A stretch of 64,000 bases of DNA from G963675935 sp963823895 (GTDB taxonomy: Bacteria; Planctomycetota; Planctomycetia; Pirellulales; Thermoguttaceae), in contig CAWGNG010000015.1 of NCBI GenBank assembly GCA_963823895.1, positions 1 to 64,000 of the forward strand, read 5' to 3'. Position numbers and translations under genes: made by a program. Each line of letters starts with the position of its first letter. Positions within the stretch are counted from its first letter, which is position 1. The notes beneath the pieces were generated by a model that made no database searches, was not told the origin of the DNA, and saw only the letters and a list, made by a program, of their open reading frames with translations. Shown piece after piece: positions 36,613 to 46,929 of the stretch.

Positions 36613-36681
36613 AAAGGGGAGAGAGGAGAGAGGAGAGAGCGACAAATGAAGTTCTTTTCAGACCGCTTGCGGTTTCGCAAG
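36613..36681. repeat. GGGAGAGAGG tract and AAGCCGC-type repeat before folP
   Basis: A purine tract (AGGAGAGAGGAGAGAGCGAC) at 36613-36647 is followed by a copy of the hairpin repeat at 36662-36681, ACCGCTTGCGGTTTCGCAAG. Here the stem is ACCGC/GCGGT in place of GCCGC/GCGGC. Confidence 0.65.
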
Positions 36682-36701
36682 TGATTTCACGAGTGACGAA
36701 C

Positions 36702-37574
36702 ATGTCCCCTTCCGCCCTCGCCTCTGCTGATCACTGGAAACTCCGCTCGCGCACTCTCGCGTTTGGCCGGCTTCCGCGGTTGATGGGAATCGTCAACGTC
36801 ACGCCGGATAGTTTCTCGGACAGGGGGCGATTTTTCGATGCCAAGGCCGCCGTGGAGCACGGCCTGCGGCTTGCCGCCGAGGGCGCCGACGTTCTCGACG
36901 TCGGCGGCGAGAGCGCGCGCCCCGGTTCGATGCCGGTCGATACGCAAGAAGAACTGCGGCGCGTGATGCCGGTCGTCGTAGAATTGTACAGAAGAACCGA
37001 CGTTCCGCTGTCGATCGACACGTCGAAGGCCGCAGTGGCGCGGCGGGCGATCGAGGCGGGCGTCGAGATCATCAACGACGTGACCGCCCTGACTGGCGAT
37101 CCGGCCATGATTCCGCTGGCGGCCGAAACCGGCTGCGGTGTGTGTGCCATGCACAGCCGCGGCACGCCGCGAACCATGCAAGACAATCCGGTTTACGCCG
37201 ACGTTGTCGCCGAAGTGCTCGAATACCTCCGCACACGCCGCAACGCCCTGCTGGCGGCCGGCATTGAGCAGGATCGCATCGCGTTGGATCCGGGCATCGG
37301 CTTCGGCAAAACGACCGAACACAATCTTCAACTGCTCGCCAACGCCCGCCGATTTCACGAACTCGGCTGCCCGCTGTTGATCGGGCATTCACGCAAGCGT
37401 TTTGTCGCCAGGGCAATTGGGCCTAACGACTTCGATCGAGAGACGGGAACCATCGCGGTGGCACTAGCGCTGGCACTGCACAACGTGCAAGTCCTTCGCG
37501 TCCACGACGTTGCGGCTGTGCGCGACGCCCTCGTGATGTTTGAAGCGGCGGGCGCGTTCTTAGAGACGTGCTGA
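36702..37574 (+). CDS. folP: Dihydropteroate synthase
   Basis: A 290-residue enzyme with the two family signatures, LMGIVNVTPDSFSDRGRF near the start and GADVLDVGGESARPGS. SIDTSKAAVARRA, IINDVTALTGDP, DPGIGFGKTTEHN and the closing GHSRKRF are also present. It joins p-aminobenzoate to 6-hydroxymethyl-dihydropterin diphosphate in folate synthesis. The ATG at 36702 (MSPSALASADHW) gives the normal length. The same pathway feeds tetrahydrofolate, which the C1 genes at the right end would need, but no link is visible. proA follows after 45 bases. Confidence 0.95.
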   Translation: MSPSALASADHWKLRSRTLAFGRLPRLMGIVNVTPDSFSDRGRFFDAKAAVEHGLRLAAEGADVLDVGGESARPGSMPVDTQEELRRVMPVVVELYRRTDVPLSIDTSKAAVARRAIEAGVEIINDVTALTGDPAMIPLAAETGCGVCAMHSRGTPRTMQDNPVYADVVAEVLEYLRTRRNALLAAGIEQDRIALDPGIGFGKTTEHNLQLLANARRFHELGCPLLIGHSRKRFVARAIGPNDFDRETGTIAVALALALHNVQVLRVHDVAAVRDALVMFEAAGAFLETC

Positions 37575-37619
37575 ACCGACGTTGACTCCGCGGCGACGGT
37601 CGGGGATACTTCTCTGGGT

Positions 37620-38879
37620 ATGAGCGACATTCAACAGTACTGCCTTGACGTGGCGCAACGGGCGAAACGCGCCGCCGCCGATTTGGCGCTGGTCACCGGC
37701 GGGCAGAAGCGGCGATGGCTCGACAACTGCGCCCGCCTGCTGCTGGAACGAACGCCTTTTCTGTGCGAAGCGAACCAGTTGGACGTCGCCGCAGCCCCCA
37801 TTCATGGCCTTTCGGATGCCGCCATCGACCGCCTGCGACTGACGCCGCAACGCATCGCCGACATGGCCAAAGCGCTCGGCGAAATCGCGGCCTCGCCCGA
37901 GCCGATCGGCGAGATCATTTCCAGTTCCATTCGGCCTAACGGGCTGGAGGTGCAGAAGGTTCGTGTGCCGTTGGGCGTGATCTTTTTCATCTACGAATCG
38001 CGGCCGAACGTGACCGCCGACGCCGCCGCTCTCTGCGTCAAGGCGGGCAACGCCGTGATCCTTCGCGGCGGCAAAGAGGCGATCAATTCCAACACTGCGA
38101 TTGTCATACTCCTCGTCGAGGCAGCCGCCAACGCCGGCGTGCCCGACGACGCAGTGCAATTGGTCAGTACAACCGATCGAGCCGCGGTCGGCTGCCTGCT
38201 GCGAATGCCGGAGTACATCGACCTGTGCATTCCGCGCGGCGGCGAGAGCCTGATTCGCCGGGTGAGCGAAGAGGCGCGGATGCCCGTCATCAAGCACTTC
38301 GCCGGCAATTGCCACGTCTATCTCGACGAGTCGGCCGAGCCGGAGATGGCCGAGCGGATCGTCGTCAACGCCAAATGCCAGCGGATGGGCGTGTGCAACG
38401 CGGCCGAATCGTTGCTGGTTCACGCGGCCGTGGCCGATGTTCTGCTGCCGCGAGTCGGTCGGGCACTGTTGAAGCGCGGCGTGGAGATTCGCGGCGATGA
38501 GCGGACGCGGCAACTGCTTTTCGCAGCCAAACCCGCCAGCGAAGAAGACTTCGCGGCAGAGTATCTCGGCCCGATCATTTCCTGCAAGGTCGTCGATTCG
38601 TTGGACGAGGCGATTGCGCACATCAACCGCTACGGTTCACGGCACACCGAGGCGATTGTGACTCGCGACCTGGCGGCAGCCCGGCGTTTTGCGGCCTGCG
38701 TCGACAGTTCGGCGGTGATGATCAACGCCAGCACGCGGCTGAACGACGGCGGAGAGTTCGGGCTGGGCGCCGAGATCGGCATCAGCACCGACAAGTTTCA
38801 CGCCCGCGGCCCGTGCGGCGTCAATGAACTGACCAGTTACAAGTACGTTGCATACGGGAGCGGACAACTGCGGGAGTAG
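37620..38879 (+). CDS. proA: Glutamate-5-semialdehyde dehydrogenase (gamma-glutamyl phosphate reductase)
   Basis: A 419-residue aldehyde-dehydrogenase-fold enzyme. Seen are PNGLEVQKVRVPLGVIFFIY, ESRPNVTADAAALC, NAVILRGGKEAINSN, the catalytic Cys in NAKCQRMGVCNAAESLL and the C-terminal FGLGAEIGISTDKFHARGP. It reduces gamma-glutamyl phosphate to the semialdehyde with NADPH in proline synthesis. proB is not nearby. Confidence 0.96.
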   Translation: MSDIQQYCLDVAQRAKRAAADLALVTGGQKRRWLDNCARLLLERTPFLCEANQLDVAAAPIHGLSDAAIDRLRLTPQRIADMAKALGEIAASPEPIGEIISSSIRPNGLEVQKVRVPLGVIFFIYESRPNVTADAAALCVKAGNAVILRGGKEAINSNTAIVILLVEAAANAGVPDDAVQLVSTTDRAAVGCLLRMPEYIDLCIPRGGESLIRRVSEEARMPVIKHFAGNCHVYLDESAEPEMAERIVVNAKCQRMGVCNAAESLLVHAAVADVLLPRVGRALLKRGVEIRGDERTRQLLFAAKPASEEDFAAEYLGPIISCKVVDSLDEAIAHINRYGSRHTEAIVTRDLAAARRFAACVDSSAVMINASTRLNDGGEFGLGAEIGISTDKFHARGPCGVNELTSYKYVAYGSGQLRE

Positions 38880-39014
38880 AAAAGGGGCCAGTGGTCAGGG
38901 GCCGGGTGCCAGAGATTCGGGATCGGGAAGCGCCCGACGACTGCGGTCGTGGGGGAGATGGGGCGGCAGGTTCAGCGCCAAGTGCGCGTTGTCTTGAGAC
39001 AGAAGGATCGACCG

Positions 39015-39902
39015 ATGAGCCGAGAAACGATGGGGGAAGCCTTGCGGTCGGATGCTCTGGCGTTCGGTGAACTGCGGTCGCTGCAAACGTTGCACGAGGG
39101 CCTGCCCCGCGCCTTCGGCGAGGCGCTTTCCAGCATATTGCGAACTCCGGTGGAAGTGAGACTGGCCGCTGTCGATCAGCTTTCGTATGGCAAGTTCATT
39201 CACGGTTTGCAAGACCCTTCCCATTTCAGCGTGCTGAAGGCCGAGCCGTTGGGCGACCGCTTGATGCTCGACGTTGAATTGGCGATTTTGTACCCGATCA
39301 TCGACCGTCTATTGGGCGGCCGCGCCGACGACCCGCCGCCGCGCCGCGCCCCGAGCGACATCGAGCTTCCGCTGGCGGGCCGGATCGTTCGCGTGTTTCT
39401 GGCGAACCTTCGTGAAGCCTGGCAGAGCGTTCTTCCGTTGCAGTTTGAGGTGCTGCAAGTCGGGAGCCATCCGCGCCTGCTCCGCGTATTGCCATCGGAC
39501 GAAACCGTGGTGCTGCTGAGCTTTGGGCTTGTGATCGGCAATCGGCAGGGGATGATGCAGCTCTGTCTGCCCTGCCGAGCGATTCGGCAGATCGCCGACA
39601 AGCTGGCCGATCGGGGCCGGCTGGAAGCGTCGGCAGCGGCAGACCCTGAGGGGTACTCAACGGAACGTGGCGTAAGCGGCAGCACCGGCGCCGAGGTGGT
39701 CGTCACGCTGGCAACGACTTCGATAGCCGCAAGCGAGTTGAGCGGACTCCGCATCGGCGACATTATCGTCACGGAGACCGCCCCCGACAGTCCCGCGGTC
39801 GTGTCGATCGACGGCACACCCAGATTTCGCGGCAAGCCAGGCGCATCTCAAGGGCGAAAAGCGGTGTCGCTTTCTCCGCCATCTCCCGATGCCGCCTCGT
39901 AG
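39015..39902 (+). CDS. fliM: FliM-like flagellar motor switch protein (lone copy, short N-terminus)
   Basis: About 295 residues. The middle domain matches FliM (LHEGLPRAFGEALSSILRT, SYGKFIHGLQDP, LMLDVELAILYPIIDRLLGG, VSFANL-like VFLANLREAW). The C-terminal SpoA domain begins VVVTLATTSIAASELSGLRI. FliM couples CheY to the rotor. The usual N-terminal CheY-binding EIDALL motif is absent, and the protein starts almost at the middle domain. No other flagellar gene is in the window. The start is uncertain: ATG 39015 or an ATG at 38949. It may be a flagellar orphan or a SpoA-domain protein with another role. Confidence 0.75.
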   Translation: MSRETMGEALRSDALAFGELRSLQTLHEGLPRAFGEALSSILRTPVEVRLAAVDQLSYGKFIHGLQDPSHFSVLKAEPLGDRLMLDVELAILYPIIDRLLGGRADDPPPRRAPSDIELPLAGRIVRVFLANLREAWQSVLPLQFEVLQVGSHPRLLRVLPSDETVVLLSFGLVIGNRQGMMQLCLPCRAIRQIADKLADRGRLEASAAADPEGYSTERGVSGSTGAEVVVTLATTSIAASELSGLRIGDIIVTETAPDSPAVVSIDGTPRFRGKPGASQGRKAVSLSPPSPDAAS

Positions 39903-40063
39903 CAGGGCTTGTCAAGCTTGTGCTCGCGGGCAGCAACGTGGCCAGCCTGCTGGTTTTCGCCCGGATACTCGATCTCTGCACCGCATGCGCACCGCACACG
40001 GTGACCGTACTGGAATAGAGTGGCGTCGTATTCCGATCCGCATCGCGGGCAAGTAATCGCCAT
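39848..40063 (-). CDS. Small zinc-ribbon protein overlapping the fliM 3' end
   Basis: A 71-residue protein from ATG 40063 with MAITCPRCGSEYDATLF and VRCACGAEIEYPGE, a CxxC...CxCG zinc-ribbon pattern. Its last 55 bases overlap fliM on the other strand. No function is known. The cysteine spacing makes it more than a shadow ORF, but its small size and overlap keep confidence modest. Confidence 0.5.
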   Translation of the reverse strand: MAITCPRCGSEYDATLFQYGHRVRCACGAEIEYPGENQQAGHVAAREHKLDKPCYEAASGDGGESDTAFRP

Positions 40064-40184
40064 CGTTCTACTCAATGTAATAAAAGGCCGTATCTGTCAA
40101 CACGACCGCAAGCGTGCCAAATCTTGGTGGGCATTTTTCGGCGAACCGCCAAGGAATTGACGCGGCTGACGGGACAACCTTCCC

Positions 40185-43100
40185 CTACCCCCGCTTCCCC
40201 CGGGCGTAGGAGAACAGACCCCACAGGGCGGCGGCCAATAGGGCCAGGGTGGACGGCTCCGGCACTGACGTGACGCTGGCGGTGGGCAACGCCCCGGACA
40301 ACTGCGGCAGACCGACGTTCGCAAGCCAGAGATCGCGATCCAACCCGTTCACCACACCATCATAGTTGGCGTCGCCCTGCTGCCAGGTGCTGCCGGTGAA
40401 AACGTTCCCCGCCCAAATCGCATAATCGCGACTGTCCACCACGCCGTCCAGGTTGAAGTCGCCCGGATACGTGGCCATCACCTTCACCTGGTCCGTCGCA
40501 GTATTGTCGACGCACCCCAACGTCAGTCCCGTCGCCGCCGCCGTCGAATCGCGGAACTGGCCGACGTCCCAATGGCCGCCGTCGTAGCTTGCCTTCAGCA
40601 AGCTCTGGATCGTCGCGATCGGGTCGTTGCCGGCGGCGTAGTCGAAGACCAATGAGCCGGATTGGATGTCGGCGCCGCCGACGTTCAACACACAATTCTG
40701 CGCCGGGACCGAGTTCCAGCGTGCCGCCGGTAACCGTGGTGCAGCCGGTGTACGAGTTCATGCCGTTAAGAACCGCCGTGGTCGGGCCCGACTTGGTCAC
40801 GCCGATGCCGCTGCCGCCCAGGTTGGCGTCGATCCGGCCGCCGCGAACGTCGTAGGCGGCGTTGCTGTTCAGCGTGCCCGTGCCTGTCAGCGTGCCGCCG
40901 CTGATCTGAAACGCCCCGATCGACGCGGAAAGCCCGCCGATGTTCAGCGTGCCGCCGTTGATCGTGTAAGGACAAGGGCTGATTACCGCCGGGGAAGTCG
41001 GACCGGTCGGACCGGTCGGATAGGCGACTGGCGTACCCGGCAACGTCGTCGCGCCGCTGTAATCGAGCGTGCCCGCGTTGACCGTCAACCCGCCGGTGTA
41101 GTCGCCGCAGTACCAGCCGGTGAGCGTCAGCGTGCCGGGACCGCTCTTGACCAACGCCAGCAGGCCGGTGCTGGCGGCGTTGGCGGCAAGATCGCCGTTG
41201 CGGATGTGCCCGCTATACGTGCAGTCGGTGGTATTGTTGATCGTCAGCGTGCAGTTGTTGGTAATGCCGCTCTCCTGATCGGTGTTTTCGATGATGCCGC
41301 GGCCCAAATTGTCGCTGAGCCCGGCCAACGTTTGATTGTTTCCCAACAGCTCAAAATACGAGTAGCAGCCGCGCACCTCGACGAAATTCAGCACCGCCGA
41401 GGAGGCGATTTGATTGCTGCCGTTCAGGATCAAGAAGGTGTTCCACGCCGGGTTGGTGTTCCCGCCGGAACTGATGGTCACGTTGCCGGGAATCGCGATC
41501 GCGCCGCCGCTTTTTTGCAAGTAGACCACGCCGCGGTCGATCGTGGTGTTGCCGCCGTAATTGTTGCTGGCCGAGCCGGCGATGGTGATCGACCCCGCCA
41601 GGTTCGTCAGCGCGGGCGTGGCGTTCTCCACCACCAGTCCGCCCGGTCCGCTAATCTGGCCGCTGAGGGTGAGCATGCCGTTGTTCTTGCTGTTGCCCAC
41701 GTCGCTGGTGGCCGCCAGCGTGATCGGCCCGGAAAGCGTGTAGACCGCGCCGCTGCCGTCGCCGTAAAGCGCCGGCCGCACCACCCCGTCCGCCGTGCCA
41801 CCGATGCCGTTTAAGGTGATCGGCGTGGAAAAGGTGCTGGTGGCCGAAGTCGCCAAATCATAACTGGCGCCGGCGGCGACGTTCACCGCGCCGCTGCCCA
41901 GGCCGTTGACGCTCGACAGGCAAGCCGCGCCGCTGGCGATGCTCACCGTGCCGGCAAAGCCGGACAGCGAGGTGTTGCCACCCGTGCCCAGGCTACAAGT
42001 GTTCGCCCCTTGATAAATCTGCACCGTGCCCGAACCGCTGATCGGGCTGGTGCAGCCCAGATAACCGTCGGAACGGTTGAAATACAAGGTGGCGCCAGGG
42101 CTGACGTTCACCGCGGCGGTGGAGAGGATCGAGCCGGTCACTTGCAGCGTGCCGCCGCTTACGGTTGTCGAGCCGGTGTAGGTATTCGTGCCGCCGAGGA
42201 TCAAGCTGGCCGTGCCGGTCTTGAGCAAGTTCACCTTGCCGGTGCCGGTTCCCTGCAAGCTGTTGCGGATCACCCCCAGGAACGTGCAATCGCTGGAGTT
42301 GTTGACCGTCAACAGGCTGTCGGTGTTCAGCCCGGTGTTGTTCAACAGCCCCTCGATCACCGCATTGGCGTCGCCGCTGATGCCGGAGAGCGTCTGCGAG
42401 TGCCCGTTCAGTTCCAAGCGCGAGCCGCCCAGCGGCGCGTTGAACGTCAAGAAGCACGACGAGGCGAGCTCGCCGTTGCCGTTGAGTTGCAAGACCGAGG
42501 CGTAGCCGTAGCCGGTCTCCAGCAGCGTCACGTTGCCGGGAAGGGCCAGCGCCCCGCCGGTCTTCGCCGCCACCAGCGTCCCCTGGATCGTCGTCGAGCC
42601 GCTATAGGTGTTCGACGCCGAGCCCTGCAAGTAAAGCGTCCCCTCGCCTGCTTTCAGCAACGAACCGCCCCCGACCGAGTCGCTGATCGCCACCGGCAGC
42701 GCCGCATAGTCCGCCGTCGCGTTCGGATTGTCGGCCACGGAGATCGTCCGCGCCCCGCCGTTGAGATCGATCGGATTGAGGAAAGTCACCGTGCTGGTCC
42801 AGCGGGTCGAGCCGAACATCAACGTGCCGACGATCTGCGTGCCCGTGTTGGTCCCCCACGCCAACGTCGCGCTGCCGCCGCCGACGTTGACCGTCAGCGG
42901 ACTGGTGTAGGTGGAAAAACCGCCGCCGTTGCCGGTGAAGCAGAAGGTACCGCCGCTGCTGCCCAAGCTGCGGCTGAACGTCCCGCCCGAGACCGTCTCG
43001 TACACGCCCCCTTGCAAACTGAGGAAGCTGTTGGCCGGCAAGTTCTCCTCCAAGACCCCACCGCTGATCGTGGTGTTGCCGTTGTAGTTGTTGCCGCTCG

Positions 43101-45080
43101 AGGTCAGGCACAACACGCCGTTGCCCGTCTTGATCAACCCCGCCGTGCCGGTATTGTTGAACACCGCCCCCTGCATCGCGGTGTAGTCGGCGGCCGAGGC
43201 CGGATTGTCGTCGACGTTGATGGTGCGATCCGCCCCGTTGAGATTCACCGGATTGCGGAAGATCGTGGCGTTCAGCGAAGTGCTCGAGCCGAACATGAGC
43301 GTGCCGATGATGTTCGTGCCGGGGGTGCTGCCCCAGGTGAGCGTGCCGGCCGTGCTGCTGCCGCCGACGTTGACCGTCAACGAGCCGGCGCCGGCCGCGA
43401 ACCCGCCGCCGGCGGCGGTCCATTCGAACTTGTTCGATCCTGAAGTGGCCAAACCACGCGTGAACGTGCCGGCGCTGCTGCTGTTGGACTGGTATACGCC
43501 GCCGTTGAGGGTGAGGAAGCCGCTGGGCAAACTAACCTGCAACACGCCGCCGTCGATCGAGGTTGGCCCGCTGTAGCTGGCGCTGCCCGACACGATCAGC
43601 ATTCCCTGATCCGTCTTGTGGATCGTGCCACTGCCGGTGCCGCTAATGTTGCCGCTCCAGGTTCGCGTCTGACCGGCCGGCGTGTCCAAGTATACTCCGC
43701 CCGTCGAATTGCAGACCAGATTGACGGGAACCGTGCTGCTGCCGGTAGCATAGAAATTACCCGTGCCCGCGAAGGTGACGCTCCCCGGCGCCGCCCCGTT
43801 GGCATTGAGCACGCCGCCGCCGTCGATCGCGCCGCTGGTGTAGAAGTTGCCGGCGGCGTTGATCGTCAGATTGCTGACGATCGTGTGCAGGTCGCCGATG
43901 GTCAGGCTCTTGCCGCTGTCGATCGTCCAGGTTTGCGGGGTGCCGATCCAGACCGGCACGTTGAAGGCCACGCTTTCATGGGCGGTGATCCCGCCGGCGG
44001 TGACCGTCAGCGCCCCGTTGTTGACGCCGTTGAAGACGTAGCCGGTCGCCCCGGAAGCGATCGTAATGCCGTGGGCGATGACGGTGCCGTTGATGGTCAT
44101 GCTGCCGCCGACGGTGTTGAACGTCGCCGCAGTTTCTTTATTCTCCCAGGCGTAGGTCGGCAGCGCGTTGCCATACTGATCGCTCCCCGACCAATTCCCT
44201 CCGCCCAGGCTCCAGGTGCCCGTTCCGCCGCCCCAGGTCACTGTCGCCATCGCGCCGGTGTAATAAACGGCCGTGTTGATCGCAACGATGTCGCCATGAA
44301 TTTCGAGGTCGCCGTAAGGAACGTCATAGTATCCGGTTCCGTCTCCGGCGGTTGCACCCCAACTATTCTTAATGATCCAGTATCCGCCGGATGGAAGACT
44401 CGCATCGTCCTGGTAGCCTTCGACTGCCACGGCATGATCGACGCCGGCCAGCGGCGGGCGATAATTCGCCAGGATATCCGCAGGGGAATTGTACAGGTCG
44501 TTCGTCGACAAGACGGCGGTCATCATCGGACCGTACATCTTCAGCATGTTCTTGATGTTTTGCGTCGTGCAAACGATTTGGCTGGCGCCCTGGATGGTAT
44601 TCGGGGTTGTGGTCGTAATGACAGTCGTGTTGGCGCCTATCAACATCCGGTTTTGCCACCCTGCGGCCAAGGGCCAGAGACTGGTGGGGCCCGGCGAGAG
44701 CCAATAGTCGGGATTGGGATCGATGGGGCACTCCGTTGCAGAGACCAGGCCGTTGGTCACGGAATAGAACACGGATCCATCGCCCCATCCGCCCCACTGC
44801 GTCGGTCCGCAGCCCCACTCGACTTGCTGTTCGGAACACTCAAAATCGAAAGTGGGATCATTGCGAGTGAGTTTGTACCTCGCCTCGAACGACGCGACTC
44901 CCGAGAAGACCCAACAGGTGCCGCCGTTTTGATTCTGGACGGGCGTGTTCCAGTTTGCCCCGTTGACATTCCGCCAGTCGAAACTGTCGGCCGAGAGCGG
45001 CGCGCAGACAAGACCACGCCCACCAACATGCCGGCGATTACACCGAGAAATGAAACCTCACGAACCAGGTGCGTCCTCAT
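40185..45080 (-). CDS. PEP-CTERM cysteine peptidase with autotransporter-strand repeats, frameshifted twice
   Basis: A very large exported protein of about 1,630 residues. It opens with a signal peptide (FLGVIAGMLVGVVLSA) and a C1 papain-type peptidase with its triad: Cys in GGTCWVFSGV (about residue 55), His in GVDHAVAVEGY and Asn in WIIKNSWGAT. Then come more than 1,100 residues of autotransporter-associated beta-strand repeats (GTLQVTG, NTYTGSTTVSGGTL, NNYGGNTTID). Two dockerin-like calcium loops follow (GDFNLDGVVDSRDY, GDANYDGVVNGLDRD) and a PEP-CTERM tail (VPEPSTLALLAAALWG). Frame breaks at about 44996-45008 (one base missing) and 40698-40706 (one base extra) split it. PEP-CTERM proteins are sorted to the cell surface by an exosortase; none is seen here. 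Confidence 0.75.
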
Positions 45081-45223
45081 AAACCACTGCTCCTTCCTGT
45101 GCAAACGGCCTGAACACAATGCGGAAGAACAAAACAACCGGCGGCCTTCTGCGGATACCGAATGCGAAGAATCCCGCCCGCTTTTGCAACTGCCATTGTA
45201 GCAAAGTGGCCCGAGATTGTCGC

Positions 45224-45252
45224 ATTATAAACGGATTATGGTCGCAGTTGAA
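45224..45252 (-). promoter_or_regulatory. Possible promoter of the PEP-CTERM gene
   Basis: On the minus strand, TTCAAC (45252-45247), a 17-base spacer and TATAAT (45229-45224). The leader to ATG 45080 would be about 140 bases. It lies in the 399-base gene-free stretch 45081-45479, in which I see nothing else. Confidence 0.4.
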
Positions 45253-45479
45253 TAGAAAGAACTTTCCCGGCTGGCTGGCAGGCAGCCGAGATGAGGTCTG
45301 GCCGGAAAAGAAAAGGCGCGTAGCAAGAACGAACCTTGCCACCAAAGCGTGGTAGGTGAAACGGGGCAGGTGGAGAAATGGAAGAAGGCGCGTTTTCTCG
45401 TTCACCGCTGCGTCACCTGGGCAGTCACGACGGTGAGCGCCAACGAGGTGGTAGTGACGAGAGGATGCCGACCACTCGA

Positions 45480-46889
45480 TCAGGCGTGCAAATACACGCT
45501 CCATCCCATATAGTTCGAAAGAGCTTCACGGATGACCGCGGCCTTCTGGCTCAAATTCACGGCGACGTGATGTTCGAATCCCCGCAGGCAGATGTGTCGC
45601 ATCAAGGCCTGCATATTGGGGATTTCCATGACGCCATAGCCGCCGAACGAATCGATGTCGCAATCGACAAATTTGCCTTCGCCGACGTAGACATCGATGC
45701 CGCCGCTGGTATCTTGCGTGGCGGCGCGGCAATACGTGGCGGGACCGGCCTTGATTTTGCCGACCACGGTGCCGTAGGACACCGCTGGTCCCATGATGCT
45801 GCCGATGATCTCGTTGAAGTCCATCTTGCTCGTCTCGAAGTACGATTTGGGAAGATTGCTGCAATGGAACACCACGCACTTGTTCGGATCGTCGCCGTAG
45901 TTGTTGTTCCAGTCGAGGATCGCACTTGGAGCAGCGGAGGCGAGTTGCAGGATATACATGCTCAGCAAGCCCATCACGTCGACCTCGCACGCGCTGGGCA
46001 TGAGCGATTCGCTCATCATGCTCATGAGCGTACACGGCATGATGCCGAAGAACTCTTGCAGGCTCGTCCAGCACTGGATGGCCGTTCCGTCCAGGCGTAA
46101 GTCCTTCGTCCAGCGGTCGATCACCAGGCCAAATTTCGCCATCTTCAGCAGCGATTCGTTTGGCACGCCGCCCACGGCCACGTAGTTCTTGAGCGAATCG
46201 AGTTTTTCCTTCACGGCAACGTCGTCACCGCTTAATTGAGCGACCTTGCCGAGGATCTCGGAGAGATCGACCGTTTCCACGGCGATGCCCGACGCTTCCA
46301 GGATCTTCTCGCTGAATCGCACCGTGTTGAAGGCGCCGGTGCGGGCGCCGACGGCGCCGAAACGGACGTTGCGACGCAGCCCCTTCACGACGGCGCATAC
46401 GGCGGCGAACTCGGCGAGGTCCTGAGCGAACTCGGCGGAGTTCACGCCGACCGTGTGAGATTTCGTCAAAGTATAGGGAATTCCGGCCTGATTCAGGTTG
46501 TTGCAGACGCTGATCTTGCCGCAGAAGGAGTCGCGACGCCGGGCACTGGTCATCAAGCCCACCGTGTCGGGCTCGGCATGAATCAAGACCGGCACTTTCA
46601 GGCCGGAACGCTTGATCGACTCGGCCACGCCCTTTTCATCGCCGAAATTCGGGAGTGTCACGATGATCCCGTCGATTTCGCCAGCCTTCTCGGCGAACAG
46701 GGCGGCACACTTGAGTGCATCGGCCAGTGTCTCCACCGAACCACACTTGGTCTGCGCGGGGGTCAGGGCAACCGCCTCATAGCCGCTCGTTTTTAGGACT
46801 GCCAGCAGACTCTCCCTGCCATCTTTCGCAAGCGCATCGGGAAAGAAACCTCGATTACCGACAACAACGCCAAAAGTGGACTTTTTCAT
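45480..46889 (-). CDS. L-fucose/L-arabinose isomerase-family protein
   Basis: A 469-residue protein starting MKKSTFGVVVGNRGFFP. It has the fucose-isomerase-like layout: an N-terminal Rossmann-like domain (GEIDGIIVTLPNFGDEKG, VPVLIHAEPDTVGL) and a catalytic domain (FGIMPCTLMSMMSESLMPSA, VDVMGLLSMYIL, DWNNNYG, CVVFHCSNLPKSYF). Acidic and His residues in these stretches could bind the metal. Family enzymes interconvert aldose and ketose sugars. The exact substrate is not clear, and many planctomycete members are uncharacterised. The sugar permease gene lies 40 bases upstream on the same strand, consistent with one operon for a deoxy- or pentose sugar. Confidence 0.78.
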   Translation of the reverse strand: MKKSTFGVVVGNRGFFPDALAKDGRESLLAVLKTSGYEAVALTPAQTKCGSVETLADALKCAALFAEKAGEIDGIIVTLPNFGDEKGVAESIKRSGLKVPVLIHAEPDTVGLMTSARRRDSFCGKISVCNNLNQAGIPYTLTKSHTVGVNSAEFAQDLAEFAAVCAVVKGLRRNVRFGAVGARTGAFNTVRFSEKILEASGIAVETVDLSEILGKVAQLSGDDVAVKEKLDSLKNYVAVGGVPNESLLKMAKFGLVIDRWTKDLRLDGTAIQCWTSLQEFFGIMPCTLMSMMSESLMPSACEVDVMGLLSMYILQLASAAPSAILDWNNNYGDDPNKCVVFHCSNLPKSYFETSKMDFNEIIGSIMGPAVSYGTVVGKIKAGPATYCRAATQDTSGGIDVYVGEGKFVDCDIDSFGGYGVMEIPNMQALMRHICLRGFEHHVAVNLSQKAAVIREALSNYMGWSVYLHA

Positions 46890-46929
46890 GGTCATTTCCA
46901 TTTTGAGGCAGGTGGAATATGCGACCCAA

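Noticed and set aside
40185..45080. CRISPR array in the repeat-rich PEP-CTERM region
   Set aside because: The repeats are protein-level and variable, with no constant 25-40 base repeat and no cas genes nearby.
40666..45201. Several long plus-strand open frames opposite the PEP-CTERM gene
   Set aside because: They come from the repetitive GC-rich complement of the beta-strand repeats; their products are Arg/Gly/Ala-rich with no domain.
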